A stretch of DNA of 64,000 nucleotides from Variovorax sp. 770b2 (GTDB lineage Bacteria > Pseudomonadota > Gammaproteobacteria > Burkholderiales > Burkholderiaceae_C): assembly GCF_900115685.1 (NCBI RefSeq), contig NZ_FOXJ01000001.1, positions 1,335,796 through 1,399,795 on the forward strand. The letters are read 5' to 3'. Under the pieces are notes generated by a model. It ran no database searches. It was not told the origin of the DNA and saw only the letters and a list, made by a program, of their open reading frames with translations. Below, in pieces: positions 48,544 to 57,582 of this stretch (within the stretch, counting starts at the first letter, position 1; each line of letters starts with the position of its first letter). Position numbers and translations under genes: made by a program.

Positions 48544-48936
48544 TCAGGGGCGCGCGATCTTCCAGTTGCCACCCACGCCGTCGCCGGTCTTGTCGCCGGC
48601 CTTCACGTCCTTGGCCCAGTAGTACAGCGGCCAGCCCTTGTAGGCCCATTGGCGCTTGCCGTCTTCGCGAATGATGATGGTGTAGCCGCCAATGGGCTTG
48701 GCGGTTTCGGCCACGGGGAGCGGCGGCCAGTTGGTCGCGCACTGGGCGTTGCAGACGGAGGTGCCGGCGCCGGCCGTGTCCTTGGTGAAGGTGTAGAGCG
48801 TCATGCCGTTGGGTCCGACCAGCACGCCATCGGCGGTGCGGGTCGGCGTGTCGGGGGCGCTGGCGGTCTTGTTGGACATGCCGCCGCAGCCGGCGAGCAG
48901 GGCCGCCGCGAGGATCGAGGCGCTGAGCAATTTCAT
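48544..48936 (-). CDS. Yx(FWY)xxD-motif lipoprotein (COG4315 type), copy 1
   Basis: A 130-residue exported lipoprotein with lipobox LLAGC (Cys17). The mature part is one domain of the Lipoprotein_15/COG4315 type. It carries two Yx(FWY)xxD motifs, LYTFTKD (about 47-53) and LYYWAKD (about 104-110), plus CNAQCATNWPP with two cysteines. Its C-terminal 95 residues closely match the protein at 50403-50801. The function of the family is unknown. The sigma/anti-sigma pair lies between the two copies on the same strand. Confidence 0.85.
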   Translation of the reverse strand: MKLLSASILAAALLAGCGGMSNKTASAPDTPTRTADGVLVGPNGMTLYTFTKDTAGAGTSVCNAQCATNWPPLPVAETAKPIGGYTIIIREDGKRQWAYKGWPLYYWAKDVKAGDKTGDGVGGNWKIARP

Positions 48937-49009
48937 GCAGTTTCTCCTTCAGTTGAAAAATCGCGAAAACAAGGCAGGTGGTTGCGCGACCCGGCAGTTT
49001 ATGCCGGGC

Positions 49010-49840
49010 TCACGACAAATCGCGGTAGGCAAGGGTCGCGAGTTTCAGCAAAACATCACGCGGTAGCTTGCCAGCAACGGCATAGCCGAAGCCCTGGTCG
49101 ACCCAGTAGAAGCTCGGCACCGGGCCCTCGGAGGTGAACCGGAAGGCGGTTTCGCGCGCGGCGGGCGAATCCGGGGCCCGGGCGTCCAGGGTGCCGATGT
49201 AGAGCGTGACGCGCTCGCCCGCCGCGTCTTCGAACATGAACTGGGCGCGCGCACCGGTTTCCCCGGGCAGCAGGCGGCCGCCGACGAGCGTGTAGCCCAG
49301 GGTGCTCAGGTCGGGCACCTTGAGCGGCCTGTCCAGGCGCTTGGAGAGCCACTGCACGAGGTGCTGCTGCTCGGAGGCGGCCACTTCGACAGGGTGCCTT
49401 TTCTCGGGGGCGTAGACGACGTGGGCGATCGACGCGTCGTGCACGAATTCGCGCATCGCGGGCGCCTTGGCCAGTTGGGTCGATGGGGTGCGCGATGCCG
49501 ACCATTGCGCATTGCCGAGCCAGCCCGCCGCAAAGGCGACGAGCACGCCGGCCGCGATGCCGCCCCAGCGCATCCAGCTGCTGCGCTGCGCCTGCCGGGG
49601 CACGTTGCGCTCGAGCGCGCTCATCAGCGGCGCCGGGATGGGTTCGTCCAGCAGCTCGCCATGCAGGCGGCGCAGGGCGTCGCGCTGCGTGTGCCAGGCC
49701 GCGACCTTCGCTGCCATGGCCGGGTCGCGCGCCAGGGCTTCCTCGACCGCAGGCCGGCGATCCGGGGCGAGCTGGCCATCGACCAGCGCGTGCAGTTCGT
49801 CGTCGGTGGCGTCGGTGGAGGGCGGGGCGGGGCGGTTCAT
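49010..49840 (-). CDS. Anti-sigma factor (transmembrane, RskA/ChrR-like layout)
   Basis: A 276-residue protein. The cytoplasmic N-terminus (1-85) is a zinc-less anti-sigma domain of the form DDELHALVDGQLAPDRRPAV. A single TM (about 91-109, WGGIAAGVLVAFAAGWLGN) leads to a periplasmic domain (110-276) with FVHDASIAHVVYAPEKRHPV and LVQWLSKRLDRPLKVPDL, common in DUF-type anti-sigma proteins beside ECF factors. It starts 16 bp after the sigma gene on the same transcript. It should hold the sigma factor at the membrane until a periplasmic signal arrives; the signal is unknown. Confidence 0.85.
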   Translation of the reverse strand: MNRPAPPSTDATDDELHALVDGQLAPDRRPAVEEALARDPAMAAKVAAWHTQRDALRRLHGELLDEPIPAPLMSALERNVPRQAQRSSWMRWGGIAAGVLVAFAAGWLGNAQWSASRTPSTQLAKAPAMREFVHDASIAHVVYAPEKRHPVEVAASEQQHLVQWLSKRLDRPLKVPDLSTLGYTLVGGRLLPGETGARAQFMFEDAAGERVTLYIGTLDARAPDSPAARETAFRFTSEGPVPSFYWVDQGFGYAVAGKLPRDVLLKLATLAYRDLS

Positions 49841-49856
49841 GGTGCGGCGGCGGGGT

Positions 49857-50372
49857 TCACTTGAGGCGGCGCAGGCCGGGGCGGTTCGGGGCGGCGGCGC
49901 CGTCCAGCAGTTCCTGCAGCCGCACGCGGGCGCGCGAGAGGCGCGACATCACGGTGCCGGCGGGAATGCCGAGCACCTTCGCCACCTCGGCATAGGACAG
50001 GTCTTCGAGCGTCACCAGCAGCAGCACGGCGCGCTGCGCCTCGGGCAGTTGCATGAGACAGCGCTGCAAATCGAGGCTCGCGCCCTGGTCGCGGCCCGGA
50101 TCGATGCCGCCATGCAGCTCGTGGGTGGCATCATCGAGCGGCACCACGCTGTGCGGCGGCGGCGTGCGCCGCACCTGGCTTGCGAAGATGTTGTGCATGA
50201 CCGTGAAGAGCCATGCGCGCAGGTCGCTCCCCACCACCCAGAGGCGCCACTTGCTGCAGGCCCGCTCAAGGGTGTCCTGCACCAGGTCGTCGGCCGCCCA
50301 CGTGTTGCCCGTGAGCGCGCGCGCGTAGCGGCGCAGGCTCGGGATGTGGTCGACCAGCAGGCGGGCGTCCAT
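49857..50372 (-). CDS. ECF-type RNA polymerase sigma factor
   Basis: A 171-residue group 4 sigma factor. Region 2 is at about 8-75 (DDLVQDTLERAC; LRAWLFTVMHNIFASQVRR) and region 4 at about 105-160 (LQRCLMQLPEAQRAVLLLV; LSYAEVAKVLGIPAGTVMSR). There is no sigma 1.1 or region 3. It is followed by its anti-sigma gene and preceded 30 bp upstream by a Yx(FWY)xxD gene, so the four genes form a compact locus in which the flanking secreted proteins are likely regulon members or signal components. Confidence 0.93.
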   Translation of the reverse strand: MDARLLVDHIPSLRRYARALTGNTWAADDLVQDTLERACSKWRLWVVGSDLRAWLFTVMHNIFASQVRRTPPPHSVVPLDDATHELHGGIDPGRDQGASLDLQRCLMQLPEAQRAVLLLVTLEDLSYAEVAKVLGIPAGTVMSRLSRARVRLQELLDGAAAPNRPGLRRLK

Positions 50373-50402
50373 GGGTGGATGGCGGGATGCGCGTCCGGAT
50401 GA

Positions 50403-50801
50403 TCAGGGCTTGGCTGTCTTCCAGGTGCCGTTGACGCCGTCGCCGGTCTTGTCACCCGGCTTGGCGTCCTTCACCCAGTAATACAGCGGCCAGCCCTTGG
50501 CGGCCCATTGCTTCTTGCCGTCGTCGCGCGTGACGATGGTGAAGTCGCCCGCGGCCTTGTCGCCGTCGGCGGCCATGAAGGGCGGCCAGTTGGTGGCGCA
50601 GCCGCCGTTGCAGACCGATTTGCCGTTGCCGGCGGTGTCCTTGTCGAAGGTGTAGAGGGTCATGCCGGTCGCACCGACCAGCGCGCCGTCGGCGGGCTTG
50701 GGCTGGGCGAACGCGGGGAGGGCGAGCAGGCTGCCGAGCAGCGCGGCGGCGATGCCGACGGAGGAAATTCGAGAAGCGCGGGAAGCACGAAATGGCGACA
50801 T
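50403..50801 (-). CDS. Yx(FWY)xxD-motif secreted protein (COG4315 type), copy 2
   Basis: A 132-residue protein with a cleavable signal peptide (about 1-32, ending LALPAFA-QP) and no lipobox, unlike copy 1. It has LYTFDKD and LYYWVKD motifs, CNGGCATNWPP with two cysteines, and GDKTGDGVNGTWK near the C-terminus. ATG 50801 has AGGAG upstream. It comes before the ECF sigma gene in the same orientation and may be its operon leader. The pair of paralogs differs mainly in anchoring: lipoprotein versus soluble periplasmic. Confidence 0.85.
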   Translation of the reverse strand: MSPFRASRASRISSVGIAAALLGSLLALPAFAQPKPADGALVGATGMTLYTFDKDTAGNGKSVCNGGCATNWPPFMAADGDKAAGDFTIVTRDDGKKQWAAKGWPLYYWVKDAKPGDKTGDGVNGTWKTAKP

Positions 50802-50894
50802 GGAAGACTCCTGGGTTGATGGCATCGATGACCGATGACACCGCACAAACGCCTGCAGAGCGCGTTTTATTCCATGCGCGCAAAAAAAGAACGA

Positions 50895-51371
50895 TCAGCG
50901 GCTGCGGCTCTTCATCGCGCGCTCGACCTCGCGCTTGCCTTCGCGGTCCTTGATGGTGTCGCGCTTGTCGTGCTCGGCCTTGCCCTTGGCCAGGGCGATG
51001 TCGCATTTGACCTTGCCCGCCTTCCAGTGCAGGTTGAGCGGCACCAGCGTGTAGCCCTTTTGCTCGACCTTGCCGACCAGCCGGCGGATCTCTTCCTTGT
51101 GCAGCAGCAGCTTCTTGGTGCGGATGGAATCAGGACTGACGTGCGTCGAAGCGCTCTTGAGTGGGTTGATCTGCAGGCCCACGACGTAGAGTTCGCCGTC
51201 TCGGATCACCACGTAGCCGTCGGTCAGTTGCACCTTGCCTTCGCGCAGCGACTTGACTTCCCAGCCTTCGAGCACCATGCCGGCCTCGAAGCGTTCTTCG
51301 AAGAAATAGTTGTACGCGGCCTTCTTGTTGTCGGCGATGCGGGAGGAGGTATCTTGTTTCTTTGTGGCCAT
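50895..51371 (-). CDS. smpB: SsrA-binding protein SmpB
   Basis: A 158-residue OB-fold protein that partners tmRNA in trans-translation rescue of stalled ribosomes. Family features are [34 protein letters not shown] and the basic C-terminal tail ([18 protein letters not shown]), which reads the empty mRNA channel. Length fits (about 155-160). It is divergent from ratA with 62 bp between the starts, an arrangement conserved in proteobacteria. Confidence 0.95.
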   Translation of the reverse strand: MATKKQDTSSRIADNKKAAYNYFFEERFEAGMVLEGWEVKSLREGKVQLTDGYVVIRDGELYVVGLQINPLKSASTHVSPDSIRTKKLLLHKEEIRRLVGKVEQKGYTLVPLNLHWKAGKVKCDIALAKGKAEHDKRDTIKDREGKREVERAMKSRSR

Positions 51372-51433
51372 GGCTCGGGAAGGTGGGGGCGCATGGCTTC
51401 AATACAATCCGTCGCGCACGCTGCACCGATTCT

Positions 51434-51880
51434 ATGAAAACAGTCAACAAGTCCGTCCTCATCTGGTACAGCGCCGAAGAGATGTACGCGCTCGTCACCG
51501 ATGTGGCGAAGTATCCGCAGTTCCTTCCGTGGTGCGACAAGGCCCGGATCATCGAAGAGGACGAAGCCGGCATGACCGCCGAAGTCGGCCTCGCCTTCGG
51601 CGGCTTTCACCAGAGCTTCACCACCCGCAACACCCACGTGCCGGGGCGCGAGGTGCAACTCAAACTGGTCGACGGGCCGTTCTCCAACCTCGACGGCAAC
51701 TGGAAGTTCGTACCCGTGGGCGAAGCGGGCGAACGCGCCAGTCGCGTCGAGCTGCACATGAGCTACGGCTTCAGCAACTTCGCCCTGCAGGCGCTCGTCG
51801 GGCCGGTGTTCGACACCATCGCATCGAGCCTGGTCGAAGCCTTCGTCAAGCGCGCCGAACAGGTCTACGGCAGTCCCTGA
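51434..51880 (+). CDS. ratA: RatA/COQ10-type START-domain protein
   Basis: A 148-residue SRPBCC/START-like protein. VNKSVLIWYSAEEMYALVTD and YPQFLPWCDKARI are signatures of the RatA/COQ10 family, and the C-terminal helix carries ALVGPVFDTIASSLVEAFVKR. E. coli RatA was described as a toxin that blocks ribosome subunit joining, while relatives bind ubiquinone, so the function is not settled. ATG 51434 is used; a TACAAT -10-like box lies at 51403-51408. rnfH follows with no gap. Confidence 0.88.
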   Translation: MKTVNKSVLIWYSAEEMYALVTDVAKYPQFLPWCDKARIIEEDEAGMTAEVGLAFGGFHQSFTTRNTHVPGREVQLKLVDGPFSNLDGNWKFVPVGEAGERASRVELHMSYGFSNFALQALVGPVFDTIASSLVEAFVKRAEQVYGSP

Positions 51881-52216
51881 ATGATCCAGGTCACGCTGAG
51901 CTGCTCGCCCGCGGCGCGCGAGGTGTTCGAGCAGGTCCTGCAGCTGGAAGACGGCATCGCCTTGAGCGAAGCGGTGCGGGCGAGCGGGTTGTCGCAACGC
52001 TTTCCCGACCTCGATTGGCGGCATGCCATGACGCCGGGCGTCTGGGGCCGGGTGGTCGAGTGGGGCCAGGCGCTGAAGGACGGCGATCGCATCGAGCTGT
52101 GCCGCCCGCTCACGGTGGACCCGAAGGTGGCGCGCCGCGAACGATTCAAGCGCCAGGGCGCCAAGGGCACCGGCCTCTTCGCCAACCGCCGCAAGGGCGG
52201 CAAGGCCGGCTACTGA
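51881..52216 (+). CDS. rnfH: RnfH-family ubiquitin-fold protein
   Basis: A 111-residue beta-grasp protein of the RnfH (formerly UPF0125) family. IQVTLSCSPAAREVFEQVLQ opens the fold, and DGDRIELCRPLTVDPKVARR is the family signature. A basic Gly-rich tail ends the protein. Its ATG directly abuts the ratA stop. The ratA-rnfH pair beside smpB is a conserved neighbourhood of unknown logic. Confidence 0.9.
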   Translation: MIQVTLSCSPAAREVFEQVLQLEDGIALSEAVRASGLSQRFPDLDWRHAMTPGVWGRVVEWGQALKDGDRIELCRPLTVDPKVARRERFKRQGAKGTGLFANRRKGGKAGY

Positions 52217-52226
52217 GGCTGTCGGC

Positions 52227-52757
52227 TTACTTGCAGTCGCTGTCGATGACCGACTGAATGCGCTTCTGCTCGGCGGCGCGGGCACCGTCGTCCATGATCT
52301 CGCGCTCGCCCTTGGCATTCACCTTGGCAATGCGGATGCCGCTGTCCAGCGTGGACTTGCCTTCGCGGGCGCGGGAGCAGCTGTCGACCTTGGCCTTGGC
52401 GACCTTCGCCTCTTCGGCGGCGCGCTTGGCCTTTTCTTCGGCCTCGGCCTTCTTGGTCTTTTCCTCGAGCTCCTTGTCGACGCCGCTCGGCTTGGGCGCG
52501 GCGGCGCTTTCGCGCGGCTTGGCCGCAGCGGCTTCGGTGCCCTCGGCGGCCGGCGCATCCGGCGAGGAGATGCCGGCGGAAGGCCGCGGTGGCGGCGTGC
52601 CCGAACGGCGCAGGATGTTCTTCTCGGGAACATCGGGCGGCGGCGCCTGGTCGCTGAAGACCTTCTTGCCGTCCTTGTCGATCCATTGCCATTGCGCGCT
52701 CGCAGAGAGCGGCAGCGCCACGACACATCCCACCAGCAGCCAGTGCATGAATTTCAT
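52227..52757 (-). CDS. DUF4124 domain protein (exported)
   Basis: A 176-residue protein with a signal peptide (about 1-21, ending LSASA-QW) and an N-terminal DUF4124 domain (about 22-55, [18 protein letters not shown]). Then come a Pro/Ala/Lys/Glu-rich coiled-coil linker (about 55-130) and a C-terminal segment with two cysteines ([18 protein letters not shown] and SDCK). The family is periplasmic and of unknown function. It converges with rnfH (10-bp gap). Confidence 0.82.
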   Translation of the reverse strand: MKFMHWLLVGCVVALPLSASAQWQWIDKDGKKVFSDQAPPPDVPEKNILRRSGTPPPRPSAGISSPDAPAAEGTEAAAAKPRESAAAPKPSGVDKELEEKTKKAEAEEKAKRAAEEAKVAKAKVDSCSRAREGKSTLDSGIRIAKVNAKGEREIMDDGARAAEQKRIQSVIDSDCK

Positions 52758-52885
52758 GCCCGAAGTTTAGCCGCGCCTTACTTCTTGCAACATCCTCATT
52801 CGGTGCTTTTGCAACGGTCCGCAAAAGCCCGGGCCGGCGAACGCCTCGGGAGCCTCGTTACAATCCGTCTTTTGGAGCTTCACCC

Positions 52886-54355
52886 ATGCGCCTTCTCGGC
52901 AAAGCGCTCACCTTCGACGACGTGTTGTTGGTGCCAGCGTTCTCCCAGGTCCTGCCCAAGGACACCTCCCTCGCCACCAAACTCTCCCGCAACATCACGC
53001 TGAACCTGCCGCTCGTCTCGGCGGCCATGGACACCGTGACTGAAGCCCGCCTCGCGATCGCCATCGCGCAGGAGGGCGGCATGGGGATCGTGCACAAGAA
53101 CCTCACCGCGCAACAGCAGGCCGCCGAAGTGGCCCGCGTGAAGCGCTATGAATCGGGCGTGCTGCGCGACCCGGTGGTGATCACGCCGACGCACTCGGTG
53201 CGCCAGGTGATGGCGCTGTCCGACCAGCTGGGCATCTCCGGCTTCCCGGTCATCGACGGCGGCAAGGTCGTCGGCATCGTGACGGGGCGCGACCTGCGCT
53301 TTGAAACCCGCTACGACGTGCCCGTCAGCGAAATCATGACGCAGCGCGACAAGCTCATCACCGTGCCCGATGGCACGACGCTCGCCGATGCCAAGGCGCT
53401 GCTCAACAAGTACAAGCTCGAGCGCCTCCTGGTCATCAACAGCGACTGGGAGCTCAAGGGCCTGATCACCGTCAAGGACATCACCAAGCAGACCAGCTTC
53501 CCCAACGCCGCACGCGACGCGAGCGGGCGCCTGCGCGTGGGCGCCGCGGTCGGCGTGGGCGACGGCACCGAGGAGCGCGTCGAAGCGCTGGTGAAGGCCG
53601 GTGTCGACGCCATCGTGGTCGACACCGCGCACGGCCACAGCGCCGGCGTGATCGAGCGCGTGCGCTGGGTCAAGCGCAACTATCCGCAGGTCGATGTCAT
53701 CGGCGGCAACATCGCCACCGGCGACGCCGCACGCGCGCTGGCCGATGTGGGCGCCGATGCGGTCAAGGTCGGCATCGGCCCGGGCTCCATCTGCACCACC
53801 CGCATCGTGGCGGGCGTGGGCGTGCCGCAGATCATGGCGGTCGACAGCGTCGCCACCGCGCTGCAGGGCTCGGGCGTTCCGCTGATCTCCGACGGCGGCG
53901 TGCGCTATTCGGGCGACATCGCCAAGGCCATCGCCGCAGGCGCCAGCACCGTGATGATGGGCAGCATGTTCGCCGGCACCGAAGAGGCACCCGGCGAAAT
54001 CGTGCTGTACCAGGGCCGCAGCTACAAGAGCTACCGCGGCATGGGTTCCATTGGCGCGATGCAGCAGGGCAGTGCCGACCGGTACTTCCAGGAATCGACC
54101 ACCGGCAACCCCAACACCGACAAGCTCGTGCCCGAAGGCATCGAAGGCCGCGTGCCCTACAAGGGCTCGATCGTCTCCATCGTCTACCAGATGGCCGGCG
54201 GCGTGCGCGCCAGCATGGGCTACTGCGGCTGCGCCACCATCGCGGACATGCAGAACAAGGCCGAGTTCGTCGAGATCACCACGGCCGGCATCCGCGAGAG
54301 CCACGTGCACGACGTGCAGATCACCAAGGAAGCGCCGAACTACCGGGCTGAGTAA
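52886..54355 (+). CDS. guaB: Inosine-5'-monophosphate dehydrogenase GuaB
   Basis: A 489-residue enzyme converting IMP to XMP, the first committed step to GMP. The TIM barrel is interrupted by two CBS domains (about 95-205). The catalytic loop is GPGSICTTR with Cys303; [16 protein letters not shown] and the flap [11 protein letters not shown] are present. ATG 52886 has GGAG upstream, and a TACAAT -10-like box (52859-52864) lies close. guaA is the natural partner but is 859 bp away, with a toxin-antitoxin pair between. Confidence 0.96.
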   Translation: MRLLGKALTFDDVLLVPAFSQVLPKDTSLATKLSRNITLNLPLVSAAMDTVTEARLAIAIAQEGGMGIVHKNLTAQQQAAEVARVKRYESGVLRDPVVITPTHSVRQVMALSDQLGISGFPVIDGGKVVGIVTGRDLRFETRYDVPVSEIMTQRDKLITVPDGTTLADAKALLNKYKLERLLVINSDWELKGLITVKDITKQTSFPNAARDASGRLRVGAAVGVGDGTEERVEALVKAGVDAIVVDTAHGHSAGVIERVRWVKRNYPQVDVIGGNIATGDAARALADVGADAVKVGIGPGSICTTRIVAGVGVPQIMAVDSVATALQGSGVPLISDGGVRYSGDIAKAIAAGASTVMMGSMFAGTEEAPGEIVLYQGRSYKSYRGMGSIGAMQQGSADRYFQESTTGNPNTDKLVPEGIEGRVPYKGSIVSIVYQMAGGVRASMGYCGCATIADMQNKAEFVEITTAGIRESHVHDVQITKEAPNYRAE

Positions 54356-54393
54356 TGTGGCCCCCACGCGCCCCCACTGCGTGTGGGAGCGCT

Positions 54394-54437
54394 GCCCCCC
54401 CAAGGGGGCCGCAGGCCGCCTTGGGGCGGCCCGGCGC
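54394..54437. repeat. Double hairpin carrying the dispersed GC-rich repeat, copy 2
   Basis: Two adjacent perfect hairpins are visible: GCCCCC/GGGGGC (54394-54409) and GCCGCC/GGCGGC (54415-54430). The 18-base string at 54420-54437 is identical to 1259-1276. The element lies right after guaB and before the toxin-antitoxin promoter. It may act as a weak terminator or mRNA-stabilising element. Confidence 0.55.
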
Positions 54438-54452
54438 CGGCCTGAAGCACAA

Positions 54453-54521
54453 TCTGGCCAGACCTTGAAAATCAGGCCAGACTCGGTTTAAAATTCGGGC
54501 CAGATTCAATTTTTCTGGCCC
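54453..54521 (+). promoter_or_regulatory. Promoter and operator-site cluster of the Phd/VapC-type module
   Basis: A good sigma70 promoter, TTGAAA (54465-54470), 18-bp spacer, TAAAAT (54489-54494), is overlapped by repeated GGCCAGA sites. These are a 10-bp perfect palindrome TCTGGCCAGA (54453-54462), one half-site (54475-54481) and a perfect 8-bp inverted repeat GGGCCAGA/TCTGGCCC (54497-54504 and 54514-54521) ending 2 bp before the antitoxin ATG. This is the classic layout for cooperative autorepression by an antitoxin-toxin complex. Confidence 0.72.
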
Positions 54522-54523
54522 AA

Positions 54524-54772
54524 ATGCAATCCATCGGCATCGCTGAAGCCAAGAACAACTTCTCTGCCCTGATCGACCTGGTCGAAAAGGGCGAGGAGGT
54601 TCGCATCACCCGCCACGGCAAGGAAGTCGTGCGCATGCTGCCGGTGCGGCGCAAGCCGGTCATCACCGACGAGCAGATCGCGCGCGAACTCGGCCAGATC
54701 GACGCGCTGCACGCCACCATCCAGCCCGGCCTGTCACTTCGAGCCTTGCTCGACGAAGGGCGCCGATCGTGA
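54524..54772 (+). CDS. Phd/YefM-family antitoxin
   Basis: An 82-residue protein. The N-terminal DNA-binding domain has the Phd/YefM form ([20 protein letters not shown], then [18 protein letters not shown]), and the C-terminal part (45-82) is the toxin-wrapping tail, with [14 protein letters not shown]. It should neutralise the downstream PIN toxin and repress its own promoter through the GGCCAGA sites just upstream. Its stop overlaps the toxin's GTG (GTGA). Confidence 0.9.
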   Translation: MQSIGIAEAKNNFSALIDLVEKGEEVRITRHGKEVVRMLPVRRKPVITDEQIARELGQIDALHATIQPGLSLRALLDEGRRS

Positions 54773-55203
54773 CAGCCTTCGTCATGGACGCCTCCATCAC
54801 CGCCGCCTGGCTTTTGCCCGACCAGGCCAGCGAACACACCCGCAAGCTCTACGCCGCCATCCGCCGCGACGAGGTCGAGCCGCAGGCGCCCAACGCCTGG
54901 CAATGGGAGTGCGCCAACATCCTGGCCAATGGGGTTCGCAGCGGCCGCATCCCGACCTCCGCGGTCGAAGGGCTGTGGAGCGTGCTCGATGCCATCCGCC
55001 ACCGCGTCGAACTGCACGAACTCGCGCCCGCCCAGCACAAGGCCGTGCTCGCGGTGGCCATCGACGCCGGCATCTCGATCTACGACGCGGGCTATCTCTG
55101 GCTCGCCAAATCGCTCGATCTCCCGCTCGCCACCTTCGACGAGCACCTCATCCAGGCAGCGCCCAAGGCGGGCGTGAAGCTGTTCGACATTTCAACGCTC
55201 TGA
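54769..55203 (+). CDS. VapC-family PIN-domain ribonuclease toxin
   Basis: A 144-residue PIN domain. The acidic catalytic residues are all present: Asp7 (FVMDASI), Glu47 (WQWECAN), Asp106 ([10 protein letters not shown]) and Asp124 (TFDEHLI). The family cleaves specific RNAs, often initiator tRNA or rRNA loops. The start is GTG 54769, overlapping the antitoxin stop. guaA begins only 12 bp after its stop, so guaA messages from upstream must pass through this module. Confidence 0.9.
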   Translation: MTAFVMDASITAAWLLPDQASEHTRKLYAAIRRDEVEPQAPNAWQWECANILANGVRSGRIPTSAVEGLWSVLDAIRHRVELHELAPAQHKAVLAVAIDAGISIYDAGYLWLAKSLDLPLATFDEHLIQAAPKAGVKLFDISTL

Positions 55204-55214
55204 GTCCTCTCGCC

Positions 55215-56831
55215 ATGCAACACGACAAGATCCTCATCCTCGACTTCGGCTCGCAAGTCACGCAACTCATCGCACGCCGCGTGCGCGAGGCGCATGTGCT
55301 GAGCGAAGTGCATCCCTGCGACGTCACCGACGAATGGGTGCGCGAATACGCGGCCGACGGCCACCTGAAGGGCGTGATCCTTTCGGGCAGCCATGCGAGC
55401 GTGTACGAAGAGACCACCGACAAGGCCCCGCAGGCCGTGTTCGACCTCGGCGTGCCCGTGCTGGGCATCTGCTACGGCATGCAGACCATGGCGCACCAGC
55501 TGGGCGGCAAGGTCGAAGGCGGCCACAAGCGCGAGTTCGGTTTCGCGGCCGTGCGCGCGCATGGCCACACGGCGCTCCTGAAGGACATCTCGGACTTCAC
55601 CACGCCCGAAGGCCACGGCATGCTCAATGTGTGGATGAGCCACGGCGACAAGGTCACCGAGCTGCCCCCGGGCTTCAAGCTCATGGCCAGCACCGACAGC
55701 TGCCCCATCGCCGGCATGGCCGACGAGGCGCGCCGCTACTACGGCCTGCAGTTCCACCCCGAAGTCACGCACACGGTACAGGGCAAGGCGATCATCGAGC
55801 GCTTCGTGCTCGGCATCTGCGAGGCCAGGCCCGACTGGGTCATGCGCGACCACATCGCCGAAGCCGTGCAGAAGATCCGCGAGCAGGTGGGCGATGAAGA
55901 AGTCATCCTCGGCCTCTCGGGCGGCGTCGATTCGAGCGTGGCGGCCGCGCTCATCCACCGCGCCATCGGCGACCAGCTGACCTGCGTGTTCGTCGACCAC
56001 GGCCTCTTGCGCCTGAACGAAGGCGACATGGTCATGGAGATGTTCGAAGGCAAGCTGCACGCGAAGGTGATTCGCGTCGATGCCAGCGACCTGTTCCTGG
56101 GCAAGCTCGCGGGCGTGAGCGAGCCCGAAGCCAAGCGCAAGATCATCGGCGGCGAGTTCGTCACCGTGTTCAAGCAGGAAGCCGCCAAGCTCAAGGCCGG
56201 TGACGGTGGGCACAAGGGCGCGACCTTCCTCGCGCAAGGCACCATCTATCCGGACGTCATCGAGTCGGGCGGCGCCAAGAGCAAGAAGGCCGTCACCATC
56301 AAGAGCCACCACAACGTGGGCGGCCTGCCCGAGCAGCTGGGCCTCAAGCTGCTGGAGCCGCTGCGCGACTTGTTCAAGGACGAAGTGCGCGAACTCGGCG
56401 TGGCGCTCGGCCTGCCGCCCGAGATGGTGTACCGCCATCCGTTCCCCGGCCCGGGCCTGGGCGTGCGCATCCTGGGCGAAGTGAAGAAGGAATACGCCGA
56501 CCTGCTGCGCCGCGCCGACGCGATCTTCATCGAGGAGCTGCGCAACTTCAAGGACGAGACCGGCAAGAGCTGGTACGACCTCACGAGCCAGGCCTTCACT
56601 GTGTTCCTGCCCGTCAAGAGCGTGGGCGTGATGGGCGACGGCCGCACCTACGACTACGTGGTCGCGCTGCGCGCCGTGCAGACCAGCGACTTCATGACCG
56701 CCGACTGGGCCGAACTGCCGTATGCGCTGCTGAAGAAAGTGTCGGGCCGCATCATCAACGAAGTGCGCGGCATCAACCGCGTGACCTACGACGTGTCGAG
56801 CAAGCCGCCGGCGACGATCGAGTGGGAGTGA
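55215..56831 (+). CDS. guaA: GMP synthase (glutamine-hydrolysing) GuaA
   Basis: A 538-residue bifunctional enzyme converting XMP to GMP. The class I glutaminase domain (about 1-205) has the nucleophile Cys86 in GICYGM and FHPEVTH. The ATP-pyrophosphatase domain has the P-loop SGGVDSS (235-241). The C-terminal dimerisation domain ends in the usual ...PATIEWE. Everything looks intact. It starts 12 bp after the PIN toxin gene, an unusual neighbour for guaA. Confidence 0.96.
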   Translation: MQHDKILILDFGSQVTQLIARRVREAHVLSEVHPCDVTDEWVREYAADGHLKGVILSGSHASVYEETTDKAPQAVFDLGVPVLGICYGMQTMAHQLGGKVEGGHKREFGFAAVRAHGHTALLKDISDFTTPEGHGMLNVWMSHGDKVTELPPGFKLMASTDSCPIAGMADEARRYYGLQFHPEVTHTVQGKAIIERFVLGICEARPDWVMRDHIAEAVQKIREQVGDEEVILGLSGGVDSSVAAALIHRAIGDQLTCVFVDHGLLRLNEGDMVMEMFEGKLHAKVIRVDASDLFLGKLAGVSEPEAKRKIIGGEFVTVFKQEAAKLKAGDGGHKGATFLAQGTIYPDVIESGGAKSKKAVTIKSHHNVGGLPEQLGLKLLEPLRDLFKDEVRELGVALGLPPEMVYRHPFPGPGLGVRILGEVKKEYADLLRRADAIFIEELRNFKDETGKSWYDLTSQAFTVFLPVKSVGVMGDGRTYDYVVALRAVQTSDFMTADWAELPYALLKKVSGRIINEVRGINRVTYDVSSKPPATIEWE

Positions 56832-56906
56832 TCCGGAGCTTCGCCCCTGTGAAATGAAGGGGTAGGGAGCGGCTGCGACGCGCCTCGATCAGCAAGTACA
56901 GAGTCT

Positions 56907-56952
56907 GTTGCAATAGTGATGAGGTTTTTCGCTTTTTCATTTATATTGCAAC
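56907..56952 (+). promoter_or_regulatory. Inverted repeat in the abiE promoter region
   Basis: GTTGCAATA (56907-56915) and TATTGCAAC (56944-56952) are perfect 9-bp complements, 28 nt apart, in an AT-rich island ending 6 bp before the AbiEi ATG. AbiEi antitoxins are known to repress their own promoter by binding inverted repeats, so this is the likely operator. A TATATT -10-like box (56942-56947) overlaps the right arm. Confidence 0.65.
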
Positions 56953-56958
56953 TCGACA

Positions 56959-57582
56959 ATGAAGGCGTCGCTCACCCAAATCACGACTCAGGAGCAGGCT
57001 GTTCTTGCACTTGCCAAGTCACGCCCCCTGCTGCGCGCACGCGACGTCGCCGATCAGCAACTGCCAACAGTAATACTGAGCCGACTGGTCGCCGCAGGCC
57101 GGCTGGAGCGGGTGGCCCGAGGCATTTACTGCCTGCCAGGCCGCTCCGCCAGCGAACACCGGTCACTGGCGGAGGTGTCGTTGCGGGTCGGTCGAGGCGT
57201 CGTCTGCCTGCTCTCCGCATTGCGGGTGCACGAGATCGGAACCCAGGCCCCGTTTGAAGTGTGGCTGGCCATTCCGCCGAACATGCCCAGCCCGCGCTTG
57301 GATCAGCCCGCATTGCGCATCGTGCGGATGTCTGGCGCGGCCCTGACCGAGGGCGTCCGGCAGGTGCAGTTCGATGGTGTTGCGGTGCCTGTGTTCGATG
57401 CCGAAAAGACGGTGGCTGATTGCTTCAAGTTTCGCAACAAGATCGGCCTCGACGTGGCCCTCGAGGCGTTGCAGGACGGCTGGCGCCAGAACAAGTTGTC
57501 CATGGACAAGCTCTGGCACTACGCAACCGTTGACCGTGTTGCGAACATCATGCGCCCCTACATGGAAAGCCTCACTGCATGA
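56959..57582 (+). CDS. AbiEi-family type IV antitoxin
   Basis: A 207-residue protein. An N-terminal winged HTH (about 1-60; LLRARDVADQQLPTVILSRL, RVARGIYCLPG) is followed by the AbiEi C-terminal domain (VSLRVGRGVVCLLSALRVHE; VFDAEKTVADCFKFRNKIGL). The family represses the operon and counteracts AbiEii. Its stop overlaps the toxin ATG by 4 nt. It begins 127 bp after guaA. Confidence 0.9.
   Translation: MKASLTQITTQEQAVLALAKSRPLLRARDVADQQLPTVILSRLVAAGRLERVARGIYCLPGRSASEHRSLAEVSLRVGRGVVCLLSALRVHEIGTQAPFEVWLAIPPNMPSPRLDQPALRIVRMSGAALTEGVRQVQFDGVAVPVFDAEKTVADCFKFRNKIGLDVALEALQDGWRQNKLSMDKLWHYATVDRVANIMRPYMESLTA

Noticed and set aside
56832..56906. Possible terminator after guaA (CCCCT/AGGGG)
   Set aside because: The stem is only 5 bp and no T-run follows.
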